Shown: positions 62,695 to 64,000 of the stretch, piece after piece | Layout: every line of letters starts with the position of its first letter | Position numbering within the stretch: the first letter of the stretch is position 1 | Assembly: GCA_022113835.1 (NCBI GenBank) | Contig: JAILWY010000018.1 | Coordinates: 19,305,501-19,369,500, forward strand | Direction: 5' to 3' | Source: Atopsyche davidsoni | Taxonomy: Eukaryota > Arthropoda > Insecta > Trichoptera > Hydrobiosidae | DNA: 64,000 bases | Notes under the pieces: generated by a model | Told to the model about the DNA's origin: nothing | The model's input: only the letters and a program-made list of their open reading frames with translations | The model's database searches: none | Program-made: the position numbers and the translations under genes

Positions 62695-62985
62695 AACTCG
62701 GGTTGGATGCGCCGCACCCTCGCGAAGTTCCGGAGTGACGCAGCCTCCCCCGCGCACCCCCTGCTAACTGGATTTCAGTTTTCAGCGGGCGGGGAGGGAG
62801 ACAGCCGCGCTGTGATTGGCTGCCCCGGGGGCTGTAAAACGAGGGGAGCGGAAGGGGGCGGAAATATGATTTATATCGGAGAAAGTGGGAAGCGTTTTTT
62901 TTTTGTAACCGTGCACAATTCTGCCCTCGGAGTAGTTTTGCGAAATATAATTATTTCAACGTCCCGATCGTGCCCGGCGTACTGA
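62695..62985. promoter_or_regulatory. GC island with CCAAT-type motif
   Basis: The GC-rich stretch includes CTGTGATTGGCTG, an inverted CCAAT box, and GGGAGCGG-type motifs. An 80-codon frame across it has no recognisable protein. Confidence 0.35.
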
Positions 62986-63126
62986 GTACTCTCGCAACTT
63001 TGAACTTCGTTTATTGCCTTGACACAACTACAATACAACCACTACAGATATTTACCACTAATAATGATTAAGTACATTTTTCAAATATTGAAAATTAATT
63101 AAAGAAACTCTTAGAAAAATATCAGC

Positions 63127-63200
63127 GTGATTTGTGTGGGATAAACCCACATCCCCAAGCTTACATGGCCGGTGCATTACCAATTATGACAACGAATCAC
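63127..63200 (-). repeat. tRNA-like pseudogene, 74 nt
   Basis: On the minus strand GTGATT at the 5' end pairs with AATCAC at the 3' end. The T-arm is perfect (TGTGG, loop GTTTATC, CCACA). The middle loop CATGTAA would put TGT (Thr) at the anticodon, with a mismatched stem. The D-arm and T-loop depart from consensus, so it is a tRNA-derived relic, not a gene. Confidence 0.5.
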
Positions 63201-63479
63201 TAGTACTAGGCAAGAACTTTTAACAATCATATCCTATAAATGAAACAACGTACTTATTATGCAAATTAAATATTGTGTGACTTGCAATACTAGACTTTTA
63301 ACCCAAAGTACTGCTGAGTAAAGCATTGAAATCCGATCTGGATATTGTTATTTTTAAAGACTATTTAATTAAGCCAATACACGCACTTGTTAAATATAAT
63401 ATTGATTTTTGTGAAGACCGTCTCACAGGAAATACGATTTTGCCTATAAAGGTTTGATTGATTGATAATTATTTTTTTA

Positions 63480-63645
63480 AATATTTTTGAGTAAAATACT
63501 TGAGTGTTTTTCCACATGTTCGTTGGTATTTGTGACCGGTTTCGCCAACCTATCACGTTGGCATTTTCAAACAGAGTTGTGGAATCGAACATGTGGAAAA
63601 TCACTTAAGTATTTTACTCAAAAATATTAAAATGGAATTCCACCA
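63480..63645. mobile_element. foldback family B, interior-deleted copy
   Basis: ATATTTTTGAGTAAAATACT, then ACCGGTTTCGCCAACC, a short centre, and then the outer arm inverted, ending AAAATGGAATTCCACC. Confidence 0.8.
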
Positions 63646-63956
63646 AGTACTCTCTGTCAAAAATATTGAATTTCTTGATAATGATTAAGTACATTTTTTC
63701 AAATATTGAAAATTGATTAAAGAAACTCTTAGTCTTCACAAAAACTAATAATATATTTTGAATTTATACAAACATAACGTTGAATGCTGATGATTGCTTT
63801 CATTGCCAGCTTATAATAATATATACATACTTGATTCTCTAAATAACTAAAATCATTCATTTGAAACCTAAGACTTTGAAACCTAAACTCTGCTTAAACA
63901 AGAATTTTTTTATTGTAAATATCAACGGGTACAACTTAAAAAATTATAAAAAAAAG

Positions 63957-63986
63957 TATATTCTTGAATTTAAATTCAAGAATATA
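63957..63986. repeat. perfect 30-bp palindrome
   Basis: TATATTCTTGAATTT followed directly by its exact inverse complement. Confidence 0.9.
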
Positions 63987-64000
63987 TATTCTTCAAATTT

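Larger units (their letters stand above)
63061..63732. repeat. ~55-bp direct repeats flanking a tRNA-like and a foldback element
   Basis: ATAATGATTAAGTACATTTT.. and ..AAAGAAACTCTTAG occur at 63061-63114 and 63678-63732, nearly identical. Between them lie the tRNA-like sequence and foldback copy B at 63480. Confidence 0.6.

Overview
The window looks like nuclear DNA of an insect. It is AT-rich and gene-poor, its genes are split by GT/AG introns, it is full of small DNA transposons and a Jockey-type retroelement relic, and it has several sharp CpG-rich islands. The one gene that can be named with confidence is lin-28, whose first zinc knuckle has the insect-type sequence. The insect order cannot be decided from this window alone.

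The core of the window is lin-28 on the minus strand. Four coding exons are visible (34890-35038, 31961-32133, 31585-31705, 30597-30713). They give 185 continuous codons with matching phases and consensus splice sites. They encode a glycine-rich N-terminal segment, a complete cold-shock domain, a basic linker, two CCHC zinc knuckles and a short polar tail. The start codon must lie in an upstream exon that I could not find. Downstream of the stop lies about 5 kb of gene-free, AT-rich DNA. It holds three minus-strand let-7 target sites, two of which also match the 3' part of the let-7 microRNA. This suggests a very long 3'UTR and the conserved let-7/lin-28 feedback loop.

Region by region: 1-4.2 kb is AT-rich with a MITE, a TTAA-bounded element and a promoter-like patch. 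4.2-6.35 kb is a large CpG island without a recognisable protein. 6.4-22.9 kb is non-coding and holds a tandem TATA-bearing module at 10 kb, several repeat pairs and one coding-like remnant at 15 kb. 22.9-24.5 kb is a second CpG-island cluster, followed by an AT microsatellite. 25.6-35.0 kb is lin-28, with hAT, Jockey and tRNA-like insertions in its largest visible intron. 35-64 kb is presumably lin-28 upstream intron or intergenic DNA. It carries hAT elements with perfect 8-bp target duplications, a decayed mariner, two foldback families, MITEs and small CpG islands that could be promoters.

The most unusual structural signal is that two otherwise different foldback families share a hammerhead-ribozyme-like architecture: YUGAURA core, stem II, GAAA, a tiny 2-bp helix III, then GUC. 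One copy also keeps a 5-bp stem I. All copies carry an extra nucleotide and most carry core substitutions, so they look like relics or variants, not proven ribozymes.
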